The notes under the pieces were generated by a model that was not told where the DNA came from, made no database searches, and was given only the letters and a program-made list of their open reading frames with translations. A stretch of DNA of 11,713 bases. Source: Betaproteobacteria bacterium RIFCSPLOWO2_02_FULL_68_150. GTDB lineage: Bacteria; Pseudomonadota; Gammaproteobacteria; Burkholderiales; SG8-39. The translations under genes were made by a program, and so were the position numbers. The DNA lies in assembly GCA_001771975.1 (NCBI GenBank), contig MERE01000215.1, forward strand, positions 1-11,713, read 5' to 3'. Shown in pieces: positions 1 to 5,891 of the stretch (its first letter is position 1; the number at the start of each line of letters is the position of its first letter).

Positions 1-1
1 G

Positions 2-541
2 CCCAACATCGAGTGGCACGTGCAGCCCCTGTCGCTCGACAAGTTCGGCGATCCGCTGCATCCGTTTCCGGCCATCACGCCGAGCGTGTGCAACCTGCGG
101 CCGAGCTCGCGCGGCTGGGTGCGCATCACCTCGCCCGACGCCTCCGCCCATCCCGAGATCAAGCTCAACTACCTCTCCGCCCCGGAAGACCGCAAGGTTG
201 CGGTGGAAGGTATGCGTTTTACCCGGCGGATCATGGCGGCCAGGGCGCTCGCCAAGTATCGTCCTGAGGAGTTTCGCCCTGGGCCGGCTGCGCAGACCGA
301 TGCCGAACTGGAGCGCGCGGCGGGCGAACTCGGCACCACGATCTTTCACCCCATCGGCAGCTGCAAGATGGGCGCGGATCCGATGGCGGTGGTCGACGAT
401 GCGCTGCGGGTCCACGGCGTCGACGCGCTGCGCGTCGTGGATGCCTCGATCATGCCCCGCATCACCTCGGGCAATACCAACGCCCCGGCCTACCTGATCG
501 CGGAAAAAGGCGCCCGAATGATCCTTGCCGCGCGGCATTGA
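2..541 (+). CDS. GMC-family FAD-dependent oxidoreductase, C-terminal part (5' truncated)
   Basis: The reading frame is open from the left edge to a TGA at 539-541, giving 179 residues of a protein whose start lies outside the window. It carries the C-terminal substrate-binding part of the glucose-methanol-choline oxidoreductase family. Diagnostic are FHPIGSCKMG, with the His codon at 347-349, and VVDASIMPRITSGNTNAPAYL, with the second catalytic Asn codon at 479-481. In this family the His/Asn pair takes the proton while hydride goes from an alcohol to FAD, whose binding domain would lie upstream of the window. Members include choline dehydrogenase and alcohol dehydrogenases; the C-terminal part alone does not fix the substrate. 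The downstream htpX starts 65 bp later behind its own promoter, so the two need not be co-transcribed. Confidence 0.93.
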   Translation, partial: PNIEWHVQPLSLDKFGDPLHPFPAITPSVCNLRPSSRGWVRITSPDASAHPEIKLNYLSAPEDRKVAVEGMRFTRRIMAARALAKYRPEEFRPGPAAQTDAELERAAGELGTTIFHPIGSCKMGADPMAVVDDALRVHGVDALRVVDASIMPRITSGNTNAPAYLIAEKGARMILAARH

Positions 542-564
542 ACCCCGGCCGGCAACCCCCATCT
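536..564 (+). promoter_or_regulatory. Putative sigma-32 (RpoH) heat-shock promoter of htpX
   Basis: CATTGAA at 536-542 matches the sigma-32 -35 consensus CTTGAA in its TTGAA core, and CCCCATCT at 557-564 matches the -10 consensus CCCCATNT fully. The spacer is 14 nt, inside the usual 13-15 range. The -35 overlaps the TGA of the upstream oxidoreductase gene. Heat-shock control of htpX is known in Escherichia coli, so the match is in a sensible place. It was found by eye and not by a scored model. A second, TATCAT-like -10 lies at 575-580 and could be a housekeeping promoter. Confidence 0.6.
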
Positions 565-606
565 AAGTCTGCGTTATCATTCGGCGCCCCTGGAGGCCCC
601 AAGACC

Positions 607-1488
607 ATGAAAAGAGTCATGCTGCTCATCGCCACGAACCTCGCGGTGATGGTCCTGCTGTCTATCGTCATCAGTATTCTCGGCATCGACCAGGCGCTCG
701 CTCGCGAAGGCCTGCAGGTCATGCCCTTGCTGGTCATGGCTTCGATCTTCGGCTTCGGCGGCGCGTTCATTTCGCTCCTCATCTCCAAGCCGATGGCCAA
801 GTGGTCCACCGGGGCGCGCGTGATCGACGGCACCGAAGGCTCGAGTCAATACTGGCTGCTCGAGACCGTGCGGCGCCTCGCGGAGCGCGCCGCAATCGCG
901 ATGCCCGAGGTGGCGATCTACGAGGGCGAGCCGAACGCCTTCGCCACCGGGGCGTTCAGGAACTCGGCGCTGGTCGCCGTCTCCACCGGGCTGCTCGAAT
1001 CCATGAGCCGCGACGAGGTCGAGGCGGTGCTTGGCCACGAGATCGGCCACGTCGCCAACGGCGACATGGTCACGCTGACGCTCATCCAGGGCGTGGTCAA
1101 CACCTTCGTCATTTTCCTGTCGCGCGTCATCGGCTATGTGGTCGACCGCATGATCCTCAAGAACGAACGCGGCTACGGCATCGGCTACTTCGTCGCGGTG
1201 ACCGTGAGCCAGATCGTGCTCGGCATTCTGGCGTCGATCGTGGTCGCCTGGTTCTCGCGCCGGCGCGAGTTCCGCGCCGACGCGGCCTCCGCGGAGCTGC
1301 TCGGCTCGCCGCAGCCGATGGTGAACGCCCTCGCCCGTCTCGGCGGCCTGCAGCCGGGCGCGCTGCCGGCGTCGTTTCAAGCCTCCGGCATCAGCAACGC
1401 CCCAGGCTGGATGAGCCTGCTGTCGTCGCATCCGCCGATCGAGGAGCGCATCGCGGCGCTGCAGGCGCGCGGCGCCGGCCGCGTCTGA
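607..1488 (+). CDS. htpX: HtpX, membrane zinc metalloprotease (peptidase family M48B)
   Basis: This 293-residue protein is the same length as Escherichia coli HtpX. It is an inner-membrane protease that degrades misfolded membrane proteins together with FtsH. The zinc motif HEIGH lies at residues 144-148 (ligands H144 and H148, catalytic E145), and the third ligand is E221 in EFRADAASAELL. Two hydrophobic segments near residues 4-26 and 36-58 precede the catalytic part, and two more lie near 154-178 and 190-216, the family layout. I chose ATG 607 because GGAGG at 592-596 sits 10 nt upstream and it gives the canonical N-terminus MKRVMLL; the upstream TTG at 538 lacks support. A sigma-32-like promoter precedes it. 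All metal ligands are present, so it should be active. Confidence 0.97.
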   Translation: MKRVMLLIATNLAVMVLLSIVISILGIDQALAREGLQVMPLLVMASIFGFGGAFISLLISKPMAKWSTGARVIDGTEGSSQYWLLETVRRLAERAAIAMPEVAIYEGEPNAFATGAFRNSALVAVSTGLLESMSRDEVEAVLGHEIGHVANGDMVTLTLIQGVVNTFVIFLSRVIGYVVDRMILKNERGYGIGYFVAVTVSQIVLGILASIVVAWFSRRREFRADAASAELLGSPQPMVNALARLGGLQPGALPASFQASGISNAPGWMSLLSSHPPIEERIAALQARGAGRV

Positions 1489-1536
1489 CGAAGCGACACT
1501 GACGGCGTGACCCGCACCGGGGTTGCGCTGCTCGCA

Positions 1537-1559
1537 GGGCGCCGCAAAACCGGGCGCCC
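1537..1559 (+). promoter_or_regulatory. Hairpin abutting the start codon of the MFS gene
   Basis: GGGCGCC at 1537-1543 and GGCGCCC at 1553-1559 form a perfect 7-bp GC stem with a 9-nt loop (GCAAAACCG). The 3' arm ends one base before the ATG at 1560. It occupies the place of the ribosome binding site, and no clear Shine-Dalgarno sequence is visible elsewhere. It could limit translation, or be the remains of a terminator after htpX, though no T-run follows. Its function is inferred. Confidence 0.4.
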
Positions 1560-2705
1560 ATGAAGCTCGCCGCGATCGTCCTGCTGACGGTTCTGGCGCA
1601 TACCGGCTTCGTAGGCAGCCGGATGCTGGTGTCGCTCTTCGCCATCCATCGGCAGGCGTCGCCGTTCACGATCGGCGTCCTGATGGCTCTGTACTCGCTC
1701 CTGCCCATGCTGCTGGCCGTGTCCGCCGGCCGGCTCATCGACCGCGTCGGCACGCTGCGGCCGCTCGCGTGGTCGGGGCTGGCGCTGGTCGCGGGGCTGG
1801 CGCTGCCCTTCTTCCGGCCCGCCCTGGACGGGCTGATCGTCGCGGCGACGCTCATCGGCACCGCCTTCATGGTGGTTCACCTGTCGCTCAACCACGCGGT
1901 CGGCTCGATGGGCTCGCCCGCCGACCGCGCGGTCAACTTCAGCTGGTTTTCGCTCGCCTTCTCGATCGGCGGTTTCTGCGGTCCGCTGCTCGCGGGATTT
2001 TCCATCGACGCTGCAGGCCATCGGCCGACCTTCCTGCTGCTGGCGGCGTTTCCGGCCGCCGGCCTCGTGTTGCTCTATGCGGTGCGCCACTCGCTGCCGC
2101 ACCGCCACGCACAGACAGCGGAATCGAGCGACCGGCGCATCACGGACCTGCTGCGCGAACCCCGCTTGCGCGAAGCCTTCCTCGCCAGCGCATTGCTCGC
2201 CATGGGCTGGGACCTGTATACGTTCGTGATGCCGATCTACGGCTCCGGCATCGGCCTGTCGGCGTCGACCATCGGGATCGTCATGGGCTCGTTCGCCGCG
2301 GCCACCTTCGCGGTACGCCTCCTGATGCCCATCCTCGCGCGCCGCGTGCGCGAATGGGCCGTGGTGACCGCGGCCATGGCGATCGCGGGCAGCGCCTACT
2401 CGCTGTTTCCGCTGGTCAGCCAGGTGCCGCTGCTGATGATGCTCTCGTTCCTCCTCGGCATCGGCCTGGGCTGCGCGCAGCCCATGATCATGGCGCTGCT
2501 CTACGCGGCCTCGCCCCCCGGGCGGCAAGGCGAAGTCGTCGGCGTGCGCACGACCCTGCTGAACGCAAGCCACACCCTGCTGCCACTGGCCTTCGGCGCG
2601 CTCGGCTCGGCGCTCGGCGGCATGGGGCCGGTGTTCTGGTTGATGACCGCGTGCTTGATCTCGGGCAGCGTTTTCGCGAGGCGGCGCGACCGCCTCGCGC
2701 GGTAG
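1560..2705 (+). CDS. Major facilitator superfamily (MFS) transporter, substrate unknown
   Basis: This 381-residue protein is almost entirely hydrophobic and fits twelve membrane helices in two halves, split by a polar, charged loop near residues 178-205. After the second helix the stretch GRLIDRVGTLRPL (about 57-69) resembles MFS motif A (G-x-x-x-D-R-x-G-R); a basic counterpart, ARRVREW, lies in the second half. These show a secondary transporter of the inner membrane, probably an exporter or proton-coupled carrier, but nothing fixes the substrate. ATG 1560 is chosen because the first helix begins at once after it (MKLAAIVLLTVLAHTGF). It has no obvious Shine-Dalgarno sequence and a hairpin touches the start. 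It lies 71 bp after htpX and 20 bp before fbp. Confidence 0.9.
   Translation: MKLAAIVLLTVLAHTGFVGSRMLVSLFAIHRQASPFTIGVLMALYSLLPMLLAVSAGRLIDRVGTLRPLAWSGLALVAGLALPFFRPALDGLIVAATLIGTAFMVVHLSLNHAVGSMGSPADRAVNFSWFSLAFSIGGFCGPLLAGFSIDAAGHRPTFLLLAAFPAAGLVLLYAVRHSLPHRHAQTAESSDRRITDLLREPRLREAFLASALLAMGWDLYTFVMPIYGSGIGLSASTIGIVMGSFAAATFAVRLLMPILARRVREWAVVTAAMAIAGSAYSLFPLVSQVPLLMMLSFLLGIGLGCAQPMIMALLYAASPPGRQGEVVGVRTTLLNASHTLLPLAFGALGSALGGMGPVFWLMTACLISGSVFARRRDRLAR
2675..2699. repeat. 10-bp perfect inverted repeat upstream of fbp
   Basis: CGCGAGGCGG at 2675-2684 and CCGCCTCGCG at 2690-2699 are exact reverse complements separated by 5 nt. The repeat lies in the last codons of the MFS gene (encoding the Arg-rich C-terminus) and ends 3 bp before the candidate fbp -10 box at 2703-2708, so it covers the position of a -35 element. 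It may be an operator, a hairpin at the end of the MFS message, or chance in GC-rich code. Confidence 0.45.
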
Positions 2706-2719
2706 AATCCGCAGCGGAG
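2703..2719 (+). promoter_or_regulatory. Candidate -10 box and ribosome binding site of fbp
   Basis: TAGAAT at 2703-2708 overlaps the TAG stop of the MFS gene and is followed by GGAG at 2716-2719, six bases before the fbp ATG at 2726. Transcription would begin near 2715, leaving a leader of about eleven bases. No good -35 match is seen 16-18 bp upstream, where the inverted repeat lies. Confidence 0.45.
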
Positions 2720-2725
2720 CCATCG

Positions 2726-3730
2726 ATGCTGATCCACCGCCCCGCGCTGACCCGCTTCCTCATCGAGCGTCAGCGCGCCGGCCTCATCAACGCCGATCTG
2801 CGCCTGCTGATCGAGACCTGCGCGCGCGCCTGCAAGGCGATCAGCGTGCAGGTGCACAAGGGCGCGCTCGCCAACGTGCTCGGCTCGGCCGGCACCCACA
2901 ACGTGCAGAACGAAGAGCAGAAAAAGCTCGACGTGATTTCCAACGAAATCCTGCTCGAAGCGAACGAATGGGGCGGCAACCTCGCCGCGCTCGCCTCGGA
3001 GGAGATGGAAAAGCCGGCGCAGATCCCGCTGCCGCACCCGAAAGGCGAGTACCTGCTGCTGTTCGATCCGCTCGACGGTTCGTCCAACATCGACGTCAAC
3101 ATCTCGGTCGGCACCATCTTCTCGGTGCTGCGCTGTCCCAAGGGGCTCGATGAGCCGGGCGAGAGCGCCTTCCTGCAGCCCGGGCGCACGCAGGTGGCCG
3201 CGGGATTCGCGGTCTACGGTCCGTCGACGCTGCTGGTGCTGACGGTGGGCGACGGCACCCACGGTTTCACGCTCGATCCGTACATGGGGTCGTTCGTGCT
3301 GACGCACCCCGGGATTCGCATCCCGGAGGATACGGCGGAGTTCGCGATCAACGTCTCCAACATGCGGCGCTGGGAGTCACCGGTGAAGCGCTACATCGAA
3401 GAATGCCTCGCGGGCAAGGACGGGCTGCGCGGCAAGGACTTCAACATGCGCTGGGTGGCGTCGATGGTGGCCGACGTGTTCCGCGTGCTGTCGCGCGGCG
3501 GCATCTTCATGTATCCGCGCGACGCCAGGTACAAGGACGGGCGCTTGCGCCTGATGTACGAGGCGAACCCGATGGCGTTCATCGTGGAGCAGGCGGGCGG
3601 CGCCGCCACCGACGGCCACATCCCCATACTCGACGTGCAGCCGGCCTCGCTGCACCAGCGCGTGGCGGTGATTCTCGGCTCGAAGAACGAGGTCGAGCGG
3701 GTCACTTCGTACCACCTGGGGTCAGAGTAA
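2726..3730 (+). CDS. fbp: Fructose-1,6-bisphosphatase class I
   Basis: This 334-residue enzyme removes the 1-phosphate of fructose 1,6-bisphosphate in gluconeogenesis, and in the Calvin cycle where present. It is typical of class I in length and sequence. The metal site shows as SEEME (E92, E93) and DPLDGSSNIDVN (D114, D117 at residues 114-125), followed by SVGTIFSV. The class signature GRLRLMYEANPMAFIVEQAGG lies at 272-292 with metal ligand E279. ATG 2726 has GGAG six bases upstream and gives the usual N-terminus ending in FLIERQ. It follows the MFS gene by 20 bp but seems to have its own -10 box. The last residues (LGSE) and the TAA are encoded by a palindromic REP-like element, so the native C-terminal tip was probably replaced; the conserved core ends before that. 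Confidence 0.97.
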   Translation: MLIHRPALTRFLIERQRAGLINADLRLLIETCARACKAISVQVHKGALANVLGSAGTHNVQNEEQKKLDVISNEILLEANEWGGNLAALASEEMEKPAQIPLPHPKGEYLLLFDPLDGSSNIDVNISVGTIFSVLRCPKGLDEPGESAFLQPGRTQVAAGFAVYGPSTLLVLTVGDGTHGFTLDPYMGSFVLTHPGIRIPEDTAEFAINVSNMRRWESPVKRYIEECLAGKDGLRGKDFNMRWVASMVADVFRVLSRGGIFMYPRDARYKDGRLRLMYEANPMAFIVEQAGGAATDGHIPILDVQPASLHQRVAVILGSKNEVERVTSYHLGSE

Positions 3731-3757
3731 GTTTCCAAGGGGAAACCTGCTCTGACC
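3720..3757. repeat. REP-like palindrome containing the fbp stop codon
   Basis: GGTCAGAG (3720-3727) pairs with CTCTGACC (3750-3757). GTTTCC (3731-3736) pairs with GGAAAC (3741-3746) around a 4-nt AAGG loop, and a 3 x 3 internal loop separates the two stems (3728-3730 against 3747-3749). From memory, palindromes starting GGGGTCAGAGT are dispersed in many proteobacterial genomes and associated with RAYT (IS200-like, REP-associated) transposases. No transposase is present here. The fbp TAA is bases 3728-3730, in the internal loop. It may also help end fbp transcription, but no T-run follows. Confidence 0.7.
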
Positions 3758-3764
3758 GCGTAAC

Positions 3765-3794
3765 AAAAAGGCCGGAGGGTTCGCCTCCGGCCTT
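3765..3794 (-). terminator. Rho-independent terminator of the SWIB gene
   Basis: AAGGCCGGAGG (3768-3778) and CCTCCGGCCTT (3784-3794) make an 11-bp GC-rich stem with a 5-nt loop. Read on the minus strand the stem runs into TTTTT (bases 3769-3765), a textbook intrinsic terminator 21 bp after the SWIB stop codon. On the plus strand only two T bases follow, so action on fbp would be weaker. It sits between two converging genes. Confidence 0.85.
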
Positions 3795-3815
3795 CCCGCT
3801 AAAACCCTTGGTCGG

Positions 3816-4106
3816 CTACTTCAGGTGCTTGCTGACCAGCTTGGTCATTTCGAACATCGACACCTGGCCCTTGCCGCCGAACACCGGCTTCAACTTGTCG
3901 TCGGCATTGATCATGCGCTTGTTCTTCTTGTCCTGCAGTCCGTTCCTCTTGATGTAGGCCCAGATCTTCTTGGTCACCTCGGTGCGCGGCATCGCGTTCG
4001 CGCCGATCACCGCGCCGAGCGTAGCGCTCGGGGTCATCGGCTTCATGAATGCCGCACTCGGCTTGCGCTTCTTGCCTGCTGCCTTCTTCGCCTTTTTCTT
4101 CGCCAT
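3816..4106 (-). CDS. SWIB/MDM2-domain protein with lysine-rich histone-like tail
   Basis: This is a 96-residue basic protein. Residues 1-20 are Lys/Ala rich (MAKKKAKKAAGKKRKPSAAF), like a histone H1 tail. Residues of about 22-96 form a SWIB domain: MTPSATLGAVIG, TEVTKKIWAYIKRNGLQD, KRMINADDKLKPVFG and VSMFEMTKLVSKHL follow the known order. The SWIB fold is best known from eukaryotic SWI/SNF complexes and MDM2, and occurs in chlamydiae and as small free-standing proteins in betaproteobacteria. The tail suggests DNA binding and a nucleoid role, which is inference. AGGAG at 4115-4119, eight bases before the ATG at 4104-4106, fixes the start. It has its own promoter and terminator, so it is a single-gene unit. 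Confidence 0.92.
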   Translation of the reverse strand: MAKKKAKKAAGKKRKPSAAFMKPMTPSATLGAVIGANAMPRTEVTKKIWAYIKRNGLQDKKNKRMINADDKLKPVFGGKGQVSMFEMTKLVSKHLK

Positions 4107-4180
4107 CGCATTCTCTCCTGTGATCGATTTGGGAACTGACGGATCCGGAAATTCCTCCCGCCATCTGCAGCGGTGCCCGA

Positions 4181-4209
4181 AAGATGCCGAATCCCGAGGG
4201 AAGTGTCAA
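4181..4209 (-). promoter_or_regulatory. Sigma-70 type promoter of the SWIB gene
   Basis: On the minus strand TTGACA (bases 4209-4204) is a perfect -35, followed after 17 bp by CATCTT (4186-4181), a partial -10. Transcription would begin near 4174, leaving a 5' leader of about 70 bases before the ATG. The rest of the 162-bp gap to the MBL gene (4210-4268) holds a T6 run (4223-4228 on the minus strand) and no gene. Confidence 0.55.
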
Positions 4210-4268
4210 TGATTTCGAGAGAAAAAATGACTCTTGACGCGGGCGCCGTTGCCGGAGTGTCCTCCTCT

Positions 4269-5216
4269 TCAGGCGCCTTCAGTGTCGAGCCAGGCGTCGA
4301 GACCCTGCGCGTTCAGCTCGATGTCGAGCGCCAGCAAGGCGAGCGATTCCTGCGCGCTCAGCTGCCAGCCCTGCCGCGCGCGCTCGGCGAGAACGATCTC
4401 GGCGACGCCGTCCTTCAGGCGCTGCAGCCGCCCGGAGCTGCACGCCGCGTGGCGCCGGCCGAGCTCGGCATGGGCGCCGATCAGGCGATGCAGATCGGCC
4501 GCGAGGCGCGCCACCTCCCGTACCTGCCCGAAATGGGCGACGTAGATCGCCTCGGGCGCGAGCGCCACGATGCGCTCGACCGAGCGTTGCAGCGCGGGCG
4601 GGTCGAACTGCGACGGACTGGTGGTCGGAAAGGAGAACTGTTTCCCCTCGGCATCGAGTTCGCGATACGACAGCCCGAAGGCGTCTCCCGCGAACACGTG
4701 GCCGCTCGCCGAGTCGCGGATCACGCAGTGGTGGCGGGCATGCCCCGGCGTGTCGAGGAACAGGAATTCGCGGCTGCGCCAGCGCAGGGTCGCGCCTTCG
4801 GGGGTCTCGATCACGCGCGCCGCGGGTGCCGGAAGCACCTCGCCATAGGTCCGGCGCGTCGCCGCCTCGCCGTAGATCGCCACCGTTGCTGCCAGCAGCC
4901 GGCTCGGGTCGACCATGTGGCGCGCACCCCGCGGGTGCACCGTAAGGTGCGCGTTCGGGCAATGCGCCAGCAACTGCCCGGCGCCGCCGGCGTGATCGAG
5001 GTGAACATGCGTGAGGATGACGTAATCCACGGCCTGCGGCGGCACGCCCTTCGCGGCGAGCGCCGCGAGCACGCGGGGCACCGCCGGCGCAGTCGCGCTG
5101 TCGATGATCACCGCGCGGCCGGCGTCGACCACGATGTGCACCGAGGTCTGCAACTCGCGGGCGTACACCGCGTCCACCGTGCTGATCCCGCATGCGTGAT
5201 CAAAGACGCCATTCAT
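4269..5216 (-). CDS. Metallo-beta-lactamase-fold hydrolase
   Basis: This 315-residue protein has the complete metal-binding set of the MBL superfamily. THVHLDH at 69-75 supplies H70, H72, D74 and H75; DTPGHARHH supplies H159; VFAGDAF supplies the bridging D178; and VAHFG supplies H228. It should be a soluble binuclear zinc or iron hydrolase. The C-terminal extension after residue 230 is mostly helical in character and may shape the substrate site. The general layout resembles glyoxalase II-like and lactonase-like members, but the substrate cannot be told. ATG 5216 gives MNGVFDHACGISTVDAVYA; further upstream the frame would run into pdxH. There is no Shine-Dalgarno sequence, and a perfect TATAAT (5228-5223) ends six bases before the ATG, suggesting a leaderless transcript. 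It is divergent from pdxH. Confidence 0.93.
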   Translation of the reverse strand: MNGVFDHACGISTVDAVYARELQTSVHIVVDAGRAVIIDSATAPAVPRVLAALAAKGVPPQAVDYVILTHVHLDHAGGAGQLLAHCPNAHLTVHPRGARHMVDPSRLLAATVAIYGEAATRRTYGEVLPAPAARVIETPEGATLRWRSREFLFLDTPGHARHHCVIRDSASGHVFAGDAFGLSYRELDAEGKQFSFPTTSPSQFDPPALQRSVERIVALAPEAIYVAHFGQVREVARLAADLHRLIGAHAELGRRHAACSSGRLQRLKDGVAEIVLAERARQGWQLSAQESLALLALDIELNAQGLDAWLDTEGA

Positions 5217-5239
5217 CGGACGATTATAGAATCGACCCC
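5217..5239. promoter_or_regulatory. Bidirectional promoter between the MBL gene and pdxH
   Basis: Only 23 bp separate the two divergent start codons. On the minus strand TATAAT at 5228-5223 lies 6 bp before the MBL ATG. On the plus strand TAGAAT at 5227-5232 lies 7 bp before the pdxH ATG. The two boxes overlap by two bases, and neither gene has a Shine-Dalgarno sequence. Predicted transcription starts fall at or next to the start codons, so both messages may be leaderless and the polymerases would compete. Confidence 0.55.
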
Positions 5240-5872
5240 ATGAGCATCGCCGACCTGCGGCAGGAGTATCGGCTGGCCGGCCTCTCGGAGGCCGAAGCGC
5301 ATCGCGACCCGATGGTGCAGTTCGAGCGCTGGTTTCAGGACGCGGTCGACGCCGACGTGCCGCTCGCCAACGCAATGACGCTCGCCACGGTGAGCGCCGA
5401 GGGCGCGCCCGACGGCCGCGTCGTGCTGCTGAAGGGCATCGAGTCGGGCGGTTTCGTGTTCTACACCAACTACGCCAGCCGCAAAGGCCGCCAGCTGGCC
5501 CAGCGTCCGGCGGCCTGCCTGGTATTTTTCTGGACGCCGCTCGAGCGCCAGGTGCGCATCGAAGGCGTCACGGAGAAGGTCGCGCCGGCCGACTCCGACG
5601 AATACTTCCGTTCGCGCCCGCTGGGAAGCCGGCTCTCGGCCTGGGCGTCGCCGCAAAGCGAGCCCGTGGCGGACCGAGTGACGCTCGAGCGTGCGCTTGC
5701 CGAGATGGAGAGCCGCTACGGCGCCGAGCCGCCGCGCCCGCCGCACTGGGGCGGCTACCGCCTGGTGCCGTACGCGATCGAATTCTGGCAGGGACGCGAG
5801 AACCGGCTGCACGACCGGCTGCTCTACCGGCGCCGCGATGGCGGCTGGTCGATCGAACGCCTCGCGCCCTGA
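5240..5872 (+). CDS. pdxH: Pyridoxine/pyridoxamine 5'-phosphate oxidase
   Basis: This 210-residue FMN enzyme oxidises pyridoxine or pyridoxamine 5'-phosphate to pyridoxal 5'-phosphate with oxygen, the last step of PLP synthesis and salvage. It is close to the Escherichia coli length (218). Seen in order are the N-terminal DPMVQFERWF, the FMN-binding stretch GRVVLLKGIESGGFVFYTNYASRKG (residues 59-83), RQVRIEGV (103-110), SRPLGSRLSAWASPQS (125-140), and the C-terminal signature HWGGYRLVP through EFWQGRENRLHDRLLY (169-196) with the substrate-contacting R-L-H-D-R. ATG 5240 gives MSIADLRQEY, the normal beginning. It lacks a Shine-Dalgarno sequence; a -10 box lies 7 bp upstream. It stops 19 bp from the converging ppc. 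Confidence 0.97.
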   Translation: MSIADLRQEYRLAGLSEAEAHRDPMVQFERWFQDAVDADVPLANAMTLATVSAEGAPDGRVVLLKGIESGGFVFYTNYASRKGRQLAQRPAACLVFFWTPLERQVRIEGVTEKVAPADSDEYFRSRPLGSRLSAWASPQSEPVADRVTLERALAEMESRYGAEPPRPPHWGGYRLVPYAIEFWQGRENRLHDRLLYRRRDGGWSIERLAP

Positions 5873-5891
5873 ACGCCCCGACGGGCAGCGC

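Noticed and set aside
538..606. Extension of htpX to a TTG at 538
   Set aside because: It overlaps the stop of the upstream gene and the promoter, has no ribosome binding site, and ATG 607 gives the canonical 293 residues.
1377..2723. A 448-codon minus-strand open frame opposite the MFS gene
   Set aside because: Low-complexity Arg/Gln/Glu/His composition typical of antisense shadows; the plus-strand frame has clear membrane-protein structure.
1523..3730. A 735-codon plus-strand open frame joining the MFS region to fbp
   Set aside because: Only the part from 2726 is FBPase; the upstream part is the other frame of the MFS gene, rich in Arg/Ala as expected for a shadow in GC-rich DNA.
4216..4268. 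Possible terminator of the MBL gene with a T6 run on the minus strand
   Set aside because: I could not find a convincing GC-rich stem directly before the T-run.
5873..5891. Possible terminator between the convergent pdxH and ppc genes
   Set aside because: Only a 4-bp GCCC/GGGC hairpin is present, with no T-run on either strand.
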